From the NCBI RefSeq assembly GCF_024055795.1, contig NZ_JAMXMY010000009.1, forward strand, positions 186,001 to 250,000: a DNA stretch of 64,000 bases. The letters run 5' to 3'. Both the position numbers and the translations under genes were made by a program. Source of the DNA: Actinoallomurus purpureus (GTDB lineage Bacteria; Actinomycetota; Actinomycetes; Streptosporangiales; Streptosporangiaceae). Below are positions 54,818-63,338 of the stretch, in pieces (position 1 is the first letter of the stretch; every line of letters begins with the position of its first letter). A model generated the notes under the pieces. It saw only the letters and a program-made list of their open reading frames with translations, was not told the origin of the DNA and did no database searches.

Positions 54818-55480
54818 CTATTTGGAATACCCGATCCCGGGCCGCAACAGGGGGTCGGGGACCGGCTCGCCGAGGGCCTCCCGGACCGGCAGCACGCCCG
54901 CCCAGACGTCCAGGGCGAGGTCCTCGTCGTCGTCGGCGGGCGGGCCCTGGCGGCTCTTCACCGACGCCTCGTCGAGGGAGAGCGCGAGGACGACGGTCGC
55001 GGCGAGCTCCTTGCGGGTCGGGCGCCGGGCGGCGTCCCAGCGGCCGGGGGCGAGGTTCTCCACCAGAGCCCGGAGCCCGGTGAGCTTCTCCTCCGGGTCC
55101 GTGACGAGGCGGGGCCGTCCGTAGATGACGGCGCTGCGGTAGTTCATCGAGTGGTGGAACACCGAGCGGGCCAGGACGAGGCCGTCCAGGTGGGTGACCG
55201 TGACGCAGACCTCGCCGCCCGCGCGCAGGCTGGCGGCGCCCGTGGAGCCGTGGAGGTACAGGGTGTCGCCCTCCCGGCCGTATCCCGTCGGCAGTACCCG
55301 GACGGACCCGTCGACGATGACCCCGAGGTGGCAGATTCGCCCGGAATCGAGGACGTCGTACAGCGCCCGCCGGTCGGTGGCGGCGCGCTCGGCGAGGCGG
55401 CGGACCCGTGTGCGCTCGGTGCCGGAGAGCGCCGGAGCGCCGGCAGTGGCGTCGTACGGCGGGGAGGTCGTCATGGGCAT
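54818..55480 (-). CDS. pyridoxamine 5'-phosphate oxidase-like flavin-binding protein
   Basis: 220 residues from ATG 55480 (ATG 55474 is an alternative). Split-barrel FMN-binding fold: ICHLGVIVDGSVRVLPTGYG, LYLHGSTGAASLRAGGEVC, FHHSMNYRSAVIYGRP. This is the actinobacterial family often paired with MocR regulators; it probably binds FMN or F420, substrate unknown, and is not a clear PdxH. It is divergent from the MocR gene with shared AAGTGG boxes between them, so very likely its target. Confidence 0.85.
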   Translation of the reverse strand: MPMTTSPPYDATAGAPALSGTERTRVRRLAERAATDRRALYDVLDSGRICHLGVIVDGSVRVLPTGYGREGDTLYLHGSTGAASLRAGGEVCVTVTHLDGLVLARSVFHHSMNYRSAVIYGRPRLVTDPEEKLTGLRALVENLAPGRWDAARRPTRKELAATVVLALSLDEASVKSRQGPPADDDEDLALDVWAGVLPVREALGEPVPDPLLRPGIGYSK

Positions 55481-55492
55481 CACGGTAGGGTC

Positions 55493-55545
55493 GAAGTGGC
55501 CTGGCGGGTATGGCCACTTATTCTCGGAACAAGGGAACCACTTTG
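55493..55545. promoter_or_regulatory. MocR/PdxR-type operator boxes
   Basis: Three AAGTGG boxes: GAAGTGGCCTG on the plus strand (55493-55503), and on the minus strand at 55512-55521 and 55538-55545. The first two form an inverted repeat, AAGTGGCC (55494-55501) with GGCCACTT (55512-55519). Known PdxR sites follow AAAGTGGW. The second box overlaps the first possible ATG of the regulator. Confidence 0.55.
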
Positions 55546-56952
55546 TCGCGGGACCATTTCGACCTGCCCCTCGCGGTGGAGCGCGACGCCGGGACGCCGC
55601 TCAGCGTCCAGCTCGGCGGGCAGCTGCGCGCGGCGATGAACGACGGACGGCTCAAGGCGGGGGAGCAGCTGCCGTCCAGCCGGGCGCTGGCGTCCGCGCT
55701 GGGGGTCAGCCGCACCGTCGTCACCGAGGCGTACGAGCAGCTCTATGCCGAGGGATGGATCGAGGGCCGGCACGGATCGGGCACGTACGTGGCCGACATC
55801 GCCCCGCCGAGCGCGCAGTTCCTGCGCGCCGCCGGGCCGGTGTCGGAGGACCGGTCCCGGGCCGCCGGGTCGGCCATCGACCTACGGCCCGGCGTGCCCT
55901 GGGTCGACGGGCTGGACACGCCCGCGTGGCGGCGTGCCTGGCGGCTGGCGGCGACCGTGACCCCGGCGGGACGGCCGGACCCGCGCGGCCTGCCCGGCCT
56001 GCGCGCCGCGCTCGTCGACTACCTGCGCCGCAGCCGTGGGGTGGCGTGCCCGGTGGACCGGGTGCTGGTCACGCGGGGCGCGACGAACGGCCTGGATCTG
56101 CTGGGCGCGGTGGTCCTGCGGCCCGGCGACCGGGTCGGTGTCGAGGAGCCGGGCTACACCAAGGCCCGCTCGATCCTGGCCATGCGCGGGGCGGAGGTGG
56201 TGCCGTGCCCGGTGGACGAGTCGGGACTGGTCGTTGACGCGCTCCCCGACGGACTGCGCATCGTGTACACGACTCCGTCGCACCAGTACCCGCTCGGTGG
56301 CCGGCTGCCGGTGCCGCGCCGCCAGGCGCTGCTGGCGTGGGCGCGGCGCAACGGCGCGCTGATCGCCGAGGACGACTACGACAGCGAGTTCCGGTACGAC
56401 GTGGCGCCGCTGCCCGCGCTGTACGGGCTGGACCCGGAGGTGACGGTCTACCTGGGCACCACGTCGAAGACGCTGGCGCCCGACGTCGGCGTCGGCTGGC
56501 TGGTGGCGCGCCCGGACCTGGTCGAGGCGATCACGGACCTGCGCGAGCGCGTCAACGACCGTACGGCGGCGGTGCCGCAGGAGGCCGTGCGCATCCTGCT
56601 GGAGCGTGGTGACCTGGACCGTCACGTGCGGCGGATGCGAGCGGAGTACGCGCGTCGGCGGGCCGCCGTCGTCGACGCCCTGGGCCACCTGCCCCTCCTG
56701 GGGGACAGCGCCGGGCTCCACATCGTCGTCACGCTTCCCCGGGACGCCGCCGCGTGGGTGGTCGAGCGCGCGGCCGAACACGGTGTCCTGCTCGCGACAC
56801 TGGAACAGCGGTTCGGCGGACCGCCGGTGGTGCACGGCCTCGAGATCGGCTACGGCTCCGCGACGCTCGCGCAGGTCAGGAGCGGCTGCTCGCTGGTGCG
56901 TGCGCTGGTCCGGGAGGCTCGATCCGGTCCGGCGTACGCAGCCGCCGGCTGA
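55510..56952 (+). CDS. MocR-family regulator (GntR helix-turn-helix fused to aminotransferase-like domain)
   Basis: 480 residues if started at ATG 55510. A TTG at 55543 with AAGGGA six bases upstream is a strong alternative, because the ATG lies inside an operator box. GntR-type winged helix (LPSSRALASALGVSRTVVTE, GRHGSGTYVAD), then a fold-type I aminotransferase-like domain with EDDYDSEFRYD, VYLGTTSKTLAP (PLP Lys ~320) and RMRAEYARRR. It senses pyridoxal phosphate or an amino compound and probably controls the divergent PNPOx-like gene. Its 3' end overlaps the convergent amidase-like gene by 77 bp. Confidence 0.9.
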   Translation: MATYSRNKGTTLSRDHFDLPLAVERDAGTPLSVQLGGQLRAAMNDGRLKAGEQLPSSRALASALGVSRTVVTEAYEQLYAEGWIEGRHGSGTYVADIAPPSAQFLRAAGPVSEDRSRAAGSAIDLRPGVPWVDGLDTPAWRRAWRLAATVTPAGRPDPRGLPGLRAALVDYLRRSRGVACPVDRVLVTRGATNGLDLLGAVVLRPGDRVGVEEPGYTKARSILAMRGAEVVPCPVDESGLVVDALPDGLRIVYTTPSHQYPLGGRLPVPRRQALLAWARRNGALIAEDDYDSEFRYDVAPLPALYGLDPEVTVYLGTTSKTLAPDVGVGWLVARPDLVEAITDLRERVNDRTAAVPQEAVRILLERGDLDRHVRRMRAEYARRRAAVVDALGHLPLLGDSAGLHIVVTLPRDAAAWVVERAAEHGVLLATLEQRFGGPPVVHGLEIGYGSATLAQVRSGCSLVRALVREARSGPAYAAAG

Positions 56953-57565
56953 GCAGCGCGTCGGGGTCGGCCGAGGCGGTCTCCTCACCGGGTGGGACCC
57001 GGGGACGGGCGATTCCCGCGGGCGCCTCCAGGCCGGTGATCTTGTGGGTGTCGATCCGGCCGGGATCCGAGCAGGTCGCCCCGGGCACCTGGGACGCTCC
57101 GTAGTGCCCGCCGCGTGCCCAGGGCCGGCGCCTGCGGGCGGCGTCGTACGCCTCGGGCCGGGGGAGCGGCTCGCCGGCGGGCCAGCGGCGCGGCACGTGC
57201 CAGCCGTCGAGCCAGCCGACGATCCTCTCCAGGCCGTTCAGCGGGCCGGCCGTGAACGGCTCGCGGGAGAACCCGACGACGACGATCTGGAAGCATGACC
57301 GGCCCTCGCGGCCGACATCGCCGGGAAGCAGTTTCGCCGCTCGCGTCGCGGGCACCATCTGCACGATCTCGCCGGTGCAGGGGTTCCACACCAGGTGGGC
57401 ACTGCGTCCTTCGTACTCCAGGCGCTGGGCCACCGAGCGGGCGGAGATGTGGTGCGGATCGTTCTCGCTGGTGTGCCAGACCGTACGGGGCGCGCCTCCC
57501 TTGGGCGATCCACCGTCATGTGCGGTATGCAGGCGTCCGGCTCCAGGCAGCCATGCGTCGGCCAC
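56876..57565 (-). CDS. peptidoglycan-recognition/amidase-like protein
   Basis: 229 residues from a GTG at 57565, chosen because GGGGGG lies nine bases upstream; the open frame continues to 57685 without a better site. Amidase_2/PGRP-like pattern: TVWHTSENDPHHISARSV, HLVWNPCTGEIVQMVPAT, IVVVGFSREPFT, GHYGASQVPGATCSDPGRID. Likely zinc-dependent or zinc-free muramoyl-alanine amidase fold. There is no signal peptide, so it may be cytoplasmic or a phage-derived endolysin-like protein. Its tail overlaps the MocR gene end on the opposite strand. Confidence 0.7.
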   Translation of the reverse strand: MADAWLPGAGRLHTAHDGGSPKGGAPRTVWHTSENDPHHISARSVAQRLEYEGRSAHLVWNPCTGEIVQMVPATRAAKLLPGDVGREGRSCFQIVVVGFSREPFTAGPLNGLERIVGWLDGWHVPRRWPAGEPLPRPEAYDAARRRRPWARGGHYGASQVPGATCSDPGRIDTHKITGLEAPAGIARPRVPPGEETASADPDALLSRRLRTPDRIEPPGPAHAPASSRS

Positions 57566-57656
57566 GATCTGTTTCCCCCCATCGGGTCGGATCCTTGCCC
57601 GAGTGGTGTTTCGCTGTCTAGGAAGTTTGTCCCATGGATAGGACATTTGGGGTGAC

Positions 57657-57682
57657 GGGTACCTTTCTACTTTCTGGTACCC
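57657..57682. promoter_or_regulatory. inverted repeat in divergent region
   Basis: GGGTACC (57657-57663) and GGTACCC (57676-57682) around a 12-bp AT-rich centre, midway between the amidase-like and phosphotransferase genes. Possible operator for either. Confidence 0.3.
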
Positions 57683-57844
57683 CAATGGGTCGAATGCCTA
57701 CCCCCGGTGACACTCCGGTACCCGGGCCGGATCCGGCCGGGCGGGGGGCGGTTGGCGCCCGAATACCGAGTCGCGTTCTAATAGGCGCGTGAGTGGCGCG
57801 CGACCGGCCGGCGCGTGCCACGGACCGAAATGGAGGGAGGGCCC

Positions 57845-58918
57845 ATGGTCGAGCAGGTCGCCGGGGTACCCGGGATCGACGTCCCGCGTCTGTCGTCCTG
57901 GCTGGCGGACAACCTGCCCGGCGAGGGCGGCCCGATCGCGGACATCGAGATGCTCGCCGGCGGCCGGTCCAACCTGACCTACCTTCTCCGGCTGGGCGAC
58001 CGGGACGTCGTTCTCCGCCGCCCGCCGCTCGGCCACGTGCTGCCCACCGCCCACGACATGCGCCGGGAGCACACCGTCCTGTCCGCGCTCGCCGGCAGCG
58101 ACGTCCCCGTGCCGACGCCCCTGGCGCTGTGTCTGGACGAGGACGTCATCGGCGCGCCCTTCTACGTCATGGAGCACGTCGACGGGCGCGTGCTGCGCAC
58201 CGTGGAGGACGCCGCGGACGTCACACCCGAGGAGGCGCGCGCCCTCAGCGAGCGCCTGGCGGACGCGTTCGCCGCCATTCACCTGCTCGACGTCGAGAAG
58301 GCCGGGCTCGCCGGGTTCGGCCGCCCGCAGGGGTACATGGCCCGCCAGCTCGCCCGCTGGCGCAAGCAGTGGGACGCCTCATTCTCCGCCGACCCCACCG
58401 CCGGTGACGCCACCCGCGCGTCGTACGAGCGGCTCGTCGAGCGGCTCGCCGCACGCCTGCCCGGCGACGGGCTCACCGGCCTGGTGCACGGCGACTTCCG
58501 GCTCGACAACGCGCTCGTACGGCTGCGGCCCGAGCCCGAGATCGCCGCGGTCGTCGACTGGGAGATGTCGACGCTCGGCGACCCGCTGTCCGACCTCGGG
58601 CTGACGATGGTGTACTGGACCGACCCCGGCGACGACGAGCGCGGGTCGATCCCGGTCGGCTCCACCGTCACCACCGCCCCCGGTTTCCTGTCGAGCGGGG
58701 AGTTCGCCGAGCGCTACGCCGCGATCACCGGGTACGACCTGGCGGACCTGGACTTCTACGTGGCGTTCGGCTGCTTCAAGCTGGCCGTCGTGCTGGAGGG
58801 CATCCACGTGAGGTACCTCCAGAAGGCGACGGTGGGTGAGGGCTTCGACCGGATCGGCGAGTCCGTCCCGGTCCTCCTCGACCGCGCCCACCGTACGCTC
58901 GACGAAGGCCCTGCCTGA
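57845..58918 (+). CDS. APH-fold phosphotransferase family protein
   Basis: 357 residues from ATG 57845, preceded by GGAGGGAGGG. Aminoglycoside-phosphotransferase/choline-kinase fold: LAGGRSNLTYLLRLGD near 40-55, VLRRPP, catalytic loop LVHGDFRLDNALV and metal-binding VVDWEMSTLGDPLSD. Closest in style to the acyl-CoA-dehydrogenase-associated (ACAD10/11-like) branch, so a small hydroxyl-substrate kinase is more likely than an antibiotic-resistance enzyme. No partner acyl-CoA dehydrogenase is adjacent. It is convergent with the PEP mutase-like gene, seven bases away. Confidence 0.88.
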   Translation: MVEQVAGVPGIDVPRLSSWLADNLPGEGGPIADIEMLAGGRSNLTYLLRLGDRDVVLRRPPLGHVLPTAHDMRREHTVLSALAGSDVPVPTPLALCLDEDVIGAPFYVMEHVDGRVLRTVEDAADVTPEEARALSERLADAFAAIHLLDVEKAGLAGFGRPQGYMARQLARWRKQWDASFSADPTAGDATRASYERLVERLAARLPGDGLTGLVHGDFRLDNALVRLRPEPEIAAVVDWEMSTLGDPLSDLGLTMVYWTDPGDDERGSIPVGSTVTTAPGFLSSGEFAERYAAITGYDLADLDFYVAFGCFKLAVVLEGIHVRYLQKATVGEGFDRIGESVPVLLDRAHRTLDEGPA

Positions 58919-58925
58919 GCTCTCG

Positions 58926-59708
58926 TCAGAGTTCGGGGGTCTCGCCGACGTACAGCCCCTCGGCGAGCCGGGCGAGCACCGTCAGCGTCGCCCGGTGCAG
59001 ACCGGGCCCGAACGTCACCCGCCGGACCCCCAGCTCGCCCAGCCGGGCGATCGAGGGCATGCCGGGCCGGTACAGCACGTTGACGGGCGCCGGGATGCGT
59101 TCGACCAGGGCGGCGATGGCCGCCTCGTCGGAGACCATGATCGTGAAGATGCCGTCGGCTCCGGCGTCGAGGTAGGCGCGGGCGCGGCCGACGGCCTCCT
59201 CCAGGCGTTCGGCGTCCGAGGCGTCCGGTATGGCCCCGGGGGCGTACACGTCGACCCGGGCGTTGATGAACAGCTCACGATCGGCGTCCCGCAGCGCGGC
59301 GATCCGCTCCGCCTGCTCGGCCACGTCGGCGAGGACGCGCCCCGCACCGGTGTCCGGGCCGCCGTGCACGGTGTCCTCGAGGTTGCAGCCCGCCGCCCCG
59401 GTCTCGCGCAACCGGGCGGCCAGCTCGGCCGGCGGCAGGCCGTACCCCGCCTCGGCGTCGACCGAGACCGGGACGTCCACGCCGTGCGCCACGCGGCCGG
59501 CCGCGGCGAACATCTCCTCATGCGGCGCCGCCTCGCCGTCGCCGTACCCGAGGCTCGCGGACACCGCGGCGCTGGCGGTGGCGATCGCGGCGAAGCCGGC
59601 GTCCGCGAGCACACGCGCGCTCGCCGCGTCCCAGGCGTTCGGCAGGATCAGGGGGCGGTGCTCGTCATGCAGGGCACGCAGCAGCGCCTTCTTCTCAGAC
59701 AGGTCCAT
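58926..59708 (-). CDS. isocitrate lyase/PEP mutase superfamily protein
   Basis: 260 residues from ATG 59708; the frame extends upstream through the tandem-repeat region but that part is repeat-derived. TIM-barrel signatures: LPNAWDAASARVLADAG, SASLGYGDGE, VSVDAEAGYG (metal-binding acids), CNLEDTVHG, LFINARVDVY. It lacks the KKCGH cysteine of isocitrate/methylisocitrate lyases, so it belongs to the oxaloacetate/PEP-mutase-like group. Reaction not predictable. Confidence 0.88.
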   Translation of the reverse strand: MDLSEKKALLRALHDEHRPLILPNAWDAASARVLADAGFAAIATASAAVSASLGYGDGEAAPHEEMFAAAGRVAHGVDVPVSVDAEAGYGLPPAELAARLRETGAAGCNLEDTVHGGPDTGAGRVLADVAEQAERIAALRDADRELFINARVDVYAPGAIPDASDAERLEEAVGRARAYLDAGADGIFTIMVSDEAAIAALVERIPAPVNVLYRPGMPSIARLGELGVRRVTFGPGLHRATLTVLARLAEGLYVGETPEL

Positions 59709-59795
59709 AGGACCGACCGTACGGCCCCGGGCGGGACCGCCGGAATGGCCACTCGGCGGCGACGGCCGGGAACCACCGAGCCCCTCGGAACCGCC

Positions 59796-59960
59796 GAGCC
59801 CCTCGGGCGGCGATGGCCGTGAACCGTCGTGCGCCCCGGGCCGCGACGGTCGACGACCGCCGGGCGCCTCGAGCGATGATGGCGAGGGGCCACCGGCGCT
59901 CCGGGCGGTGATGGCGAGGGACGACCGGGCGCCTCGGGCGGTGATGGCCGGGGGCGCGCC
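59796..59960. repeat. 33-bp degenerate tandem repeat array
   Basis: Five units (59796, 59829, 59862, 59895, 59927), 32-34 bp each, with a shared core like CCTCGGGCGGTGATGGC. Weaker partial units extend to about 59765. It lies between the PEP mutase-like start and the sigma-like stop. The period is 11 codons, but no supported gene reads through it. Confidence 0.7.
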
Positions 59961-59978
59961 GAGCACCCCCGGCGGCGA

Positions 59979-61445
59979 TCAGCAGTTCCAGGTGACGGAG
60001 GCGACGTGGCCGGTGGAGAAGGACACGGTGCCGCTGCCCGTGCCCCAGCACCATTCGTGGGAGCGGCTGACGTTGAGGTAGATCGGCTGATTCGGCCAAG
60101 CGGTGCCGCTGCCGCCCGTGCTGACGCCGCCCGTGGTGCCCGTGACGGCCCATTTGACGGGCCCATCCACCGCAATCAGCGTCACCTGGCAGCCGTATAC
60201 CTGGTGTCCCATGCCGCACCCCTTGACCAGGAGCCTGCCCGGCTGCTGCTGCGAGGGCGTCGACGGGTTCGGCGCGGGCCGCCCGGGCCTGGTGTGATGC
60301 CTGGGCGCGGCCGTCTTGGAACTCTTGGACGGCGTCGGGGTGGGTGTCGGGGTCGGGGTGGCCGTGGGCGTGGGCGTCGGCGAGCCCGTCTTGGCCGTCG
60401 GCGAGGCGCCCGCCGTGTGGGACGACGTGCCGCCGTCATCGGTCGGGGAGTCGCCGGGAGCGGCCGCGACGCCGTTGTTGCCGGCGGGCCGCTTGCCGCC
60501 CGACGACCCGGGCGAGACGAGGAGGAATCCGCACAGGACGAGGACCGCGCAGACGACCGTGCCGGCGACGACCCAGACGCCCGTGGACTTCCGCTGCGGC
60601 TCCTCTTCGGTCCGCGGCTCGGGCGGAGGGGGATCGAAGCGCATCGCGATCGTCGCCCTGGTCCGGGCGTGTTCCGGGGAGAACGCCGTGGCCAGGACGC
60701 GCCCCCGCAGGTTCTCGGGGGCGGCGGCGACCGGCATGGCGCGCAGGAGCTGCGCGGTGGCGACCCTGCCGCTCGTGCGCAGGCCGCAGATGGGACAGCC
60801 GGCGATGTGCCGGGCCAGCGTCGCGCACCGCTCCGCGTCGAGGGGCTGCCCCGGGGGGCCCGCCAGGGCCGGAACGCTCGGGCAGTCGTCCCGGCCGGTC
60901 GCGGCGATGACGACCGCGGAGAACGCGTCGTCCAGGTCGTTGCGCGCCTGCTCGATCAGCACGGACGCCTCGTGTGGTGTCGTCGACAGCACCTCGGCGA
61001 GCTCGTGAGGGTCCAGCTCATGCCGTACGGCCAGGTCGAGCGCCTCCCGCTGCTGGCCGCTGAGCGCCAGCAGCGCCGCGTGCACGAGCTCGCGGGTCGA
61101 CTCGTCGATCCCGCCGGCGGCGTCGGCCTCCGGCGCCCGCCGGCGTTCCGCGGGGAGCCCCGCGTTGGTCCGCCGGCGCAGGCACTCGGCGCGGGCCGTG
61201 GCGTACAGCCGGCCACGGAACAACCGCGGGTCGGGGAGCGCGGCGATGCGCTCGCGCACGGTGATCAGGGAGTCGTGGACGGCCTGGGCGGCGGCCTCAC
61301 GGTCGCGCAGCAGGACGTGACAGTAGTCGAACAGGCGCGCGCCGTACGCGTCGTAGACCTGGGCGAGGGCGTTGGTGTCGCCGGCGTCGAGTGCCCGTGC
61401 CATCCGCTGGTCGTCGGCCCTGTCGATGCTCGGCCAACCGGCCAC
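59979..61445 (-). CDS. membrane-anchored sigma-70-like protein with extracellular C-terminal domain (copy 1)
   Basis: 488 residues from a GTG at 61445, selected because GGGGAGG lies five bases upstream and the paralog starts with the same VAGWP words. Sigma region 2-like helices (VYDAYGARLFDYCHVLLRD, LFRGRLYATARAECLRRR), a region 4-like helix-turn-helix (LDPHELAEVLSTTPHEASVL), a zinc-finger-like HIAGCPICGL, and a transmembrane helix near 283-303 (VWVVAGTVVCAVLVLCGFLLV). A long Thr/Pro-rich stalk (TPTPTPTPTP) and a small beta domain with four cysteines ending SVTWNC follow. It looks like an ECF sigma factor, anti-sigma-type zinc finger and surface sensor in one chain. Confidence 0.85.
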   Translation of the reverse strand: MAGWPSIDRADDQRMARALDAGDTNALAQVYDAYGARLFDYCHVLLRDREAAAQAVHDSLITVRERIAALPDPRLFRGRLYATARAECLRRRTNAGLPAERRRAPEADAAGGIDESTRELVHAALLALSGQQREALDLAVRHELDPHELAEVLSTTPHEASVLIEQARNDLDDAFSAVVIAATGRDDCPSVPALAGPPGQPLDAERCATLARHIAGCPICGLRTSGRVATAQLLRAMPVAAAPENLRGRVLATAFSPEHARTRATIAMRFDPPPPEPRTEEEPQRKSTGVWVVAGTVVCAVLVLCGFLLVSPGSSGGKRPAGNNGVAAAPGDSPTDDGGTSSHTAGASPTAKTGSPTPTPTATPTPTPTPTPSKSSKTAAPRHHTRPGRPAPNPSTPSQQQPGRLLVKGCGMGHQVYGCQVTLIAVDGPVKWAVTGTTGGVSTGGSGTAWPNQPIYLNVSRSHEWCWGTGSGTVSFSTGHVASVTWNC

Positions 61446-61708
61446 GTCAGCCTCCCCGCTGATCGGTTCGTCCCCCATGGCCCGGACGTCCCAGGCGCAC
61501 CGTCGAATCACGCATCCTGCCACCAACAGACCACTCGCCGCGGTCTTCTGGGGTGAATGTGTTCATAGTGACAGCGCGCTGCGGCCCGGAGGCGGAGGAG
61601 GCGGAGGAGGCGACGGCGTGAGCGACCGAAACCCCACGCGACGGGCCCGGGAAGGGCCGTCCGCTCGCCGGATCGGCGGGGTGGGGCGGCCGCGCTCGGT
61701 CCGGAGCT

Positions 61709-63151
61709 TCAGCAGCTCCACCGCACATCGGCCGACGCGCCGGAGGTGAAGGACACCGTGCCGCTGCCGCTGCCGATGCAGATGCCCGCGTAGGTGCGCG
61801 AGACGGTGACGTAGGCCGACTCTCCGGTGCCGAGGTCGCCGCTGCCACTGGCGCGCATCGCCCCGCTGGTGCGGGCGACGGCCCAGTTCACGGGGCCGCC
61901 CTGCGCGGTCACCGTCACCTTGCAGTGGCTCGAGTAACGCATGTCGCATCCGGAGACGGCCAGCGTCCCCGGGGCGGACGAGGGCGGTGAGCCGGGCGTC
62001 GTCGGGGCCGGCCCCGTGGTCGCGGGCTTGGTGTGCTTCGGCTTCGGGGTCTTGCTCTTGCCCGGTGTGGGCGTCGGCGTGGGGGTGTGCGACGTCTTGG
62101 TCTTGGTCGGGGTCGCGCCCGCGGGGGACGACTCGGACGGATCATCGCTCGGCGAGCCGCTGGGCGGGGCGGCGATGGCCTGGTTCCCGGAGTTCTCCTT
62201 GCCGCCCGAGCCGGGCAGCAGGAGGAGGATCCCCGCGAGGAACATGACGCCGAAGGCGGCCGCGCCGACGGCGACCCACACCCCCGCCTTCCTGCGCGGC
62301 TCGTCTTCGGGGTCGTGGTCGGCCGCGCGGCGCGGCGGGTCGGATCGCATCGCGATCGTCGCCCGCATGTCGGCGTACTGCGGTGCGGTCGCCGTGCCCA
62401 TCACCCGTTCGCGCAGGTCGGCCGGTACGGCGGCGATCGGCATCGCGTGCAGCAGGCGGGCGGTCGCCACCTTCCGGTTCGCGCGCAGCCCGCAGATCGG
62501 GCAGTTCCCGATGTGGCGGGCCAGCCTGCCGCAGGTCTCGGCGTCCAGCGGCCGGCCCACCGGACCAGCCAGCGCAGGGATGCTCGGGCAGTCGTCGCGC
62601 CCGGTCGCCGCGACGACGACGGCGGCGAACGCGTCGTCCAGGTCGTTGCGGGCCTGCTCGATGAGCACCGACGCCTTCTGCGGCGTCGTGCTGAGGACCT
62701 CGGCGAGCTCGTGCGGGTCGAGCTCGTGCCGCAGCGTCAGGTCGAGTATCTCCCGCTGCTGGCCGCCCAGCGCCATCAGGGCGGCGTGCACCAGCCGGCG
62801 CGTGGACTCGTCGGTCTCCACGAGCCCTTCGGCCTCACGCGCCTTCTGCCGGTCCTCGGGGATCCCGCTCTCGGCGCGGCGGCGCAGGCACTCGGCCCGG
62901 GTGACGGCGTACAGCCATCCCCGGAACAGCCGGGGGTCGGGCAGTCCGGTGATCCGTTCCTGCACGATGATCAGGGAGTCGGTCAGGCCCTGGGCTGCCA
63001 GGTCCTGATCGCGGAGCAGCACGTGGCAGTAGTCGTACAGCCGTGCTGCGTAGGCGTCATACAGCTCCGCCATGGCGGACGTGTGGCCCGCTCGCAGGGC
63101 CTGTGCCAGCCGCTGGTCATCGGCCCTGTCGATGATCGGCCACCCGGCCAC
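61709..63151 (-). CDS. membrane-anchored sigma-70-like protein with extracellular C-terminal domain (copy 2)
   Basis: 480 residues from a GTG at 63151 with GGGAGG four bases upstream. Same architecture as copy 1: LYDAYAARLYDYCHVLLRD, LFRGWLYAVTRAECLRRR, LDPHELAEVLSTTPQKASVL, HIGNCPICGL, transmembrane helix around 280-300 (AVGAAAFGVMFLAGILLLLP), Thr/Lys/Pro stalk and a beta domain ending VRWSC. The cytoplasmic part is highly similar to copy 1 while stalk and tip differ more. Tandem duplicates about 260 bp apart, same strand. Confidence 0.85.
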   Translation of the reverse strand: MAGWPIIDRADDQRLAQALRAGHTSAMAELYDAYAARLYDYCHVLLRDQDLAAQGLTDSLIIVQERITGLPDPRLFRGWLYAVTRAECLRRRAESGIPEDRQKAREAEGLVETDESTRRLVHAALMALGGQQREILDLTLRHELDPHELAEVLSTTPQKASVLIEQARNDLDDAFAAVVVAATGRDDCPSIPALAGPVGRPLDAETCGRLARHIGNCPICGLRANRKVATARLLHAMPIAAVPADLRERVMGTATAPQYADMRATIAMRSDPPRRAADHDPEDEPRRKAGVWVAVGAAAFGVMFLAGILLLLPGSGGKENSGNQAIAAPPSGSPSDDPSESSPAGATPTKTKTSHTPTPTPTPGKSKTPKPKHTKPATTGPAPTTPGSPPSSAPGTLAVSGCDMRYSSHCKVTVTAQGGPVNWAVARTSGAMRASGSGDLGTGESAYVTVSRTYAGICIGSGSGTVSFTSGASADVRWSC

Positions 63152-63338
63152 TGATCCTCCCGTTGCTGCTCGCCGAAAAAGGACGCAGACGCCCCAGGGG
63201 CCTCTGTGGTTTACGCATCCTGCCACTAAAAGCCTGCCGATAGGCCAGTTTTGATCGCAAATGTGGCATAAGCGACAACGGTGAGTTATTAGTTTCGGTG
63301 TCGTGCAAGAAACCCTGACGCTGAGTGATCGGAACCGC

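Noticed and set aside
57845-58918. Aminoglycoside resistance gene
   Set aside because: The APH fold is present, but overall features match the ACAD10/11-like phosphotransferase branch; resistance cannot be claimed.
60300-60400. Short repetitive stretches resembling a repeat array
   Set aside because: They encode Thr-Pro stalks of the sigma-like proteins; no spacers, so not CRISPR. No CRISPR array was seen anywhere in the window.
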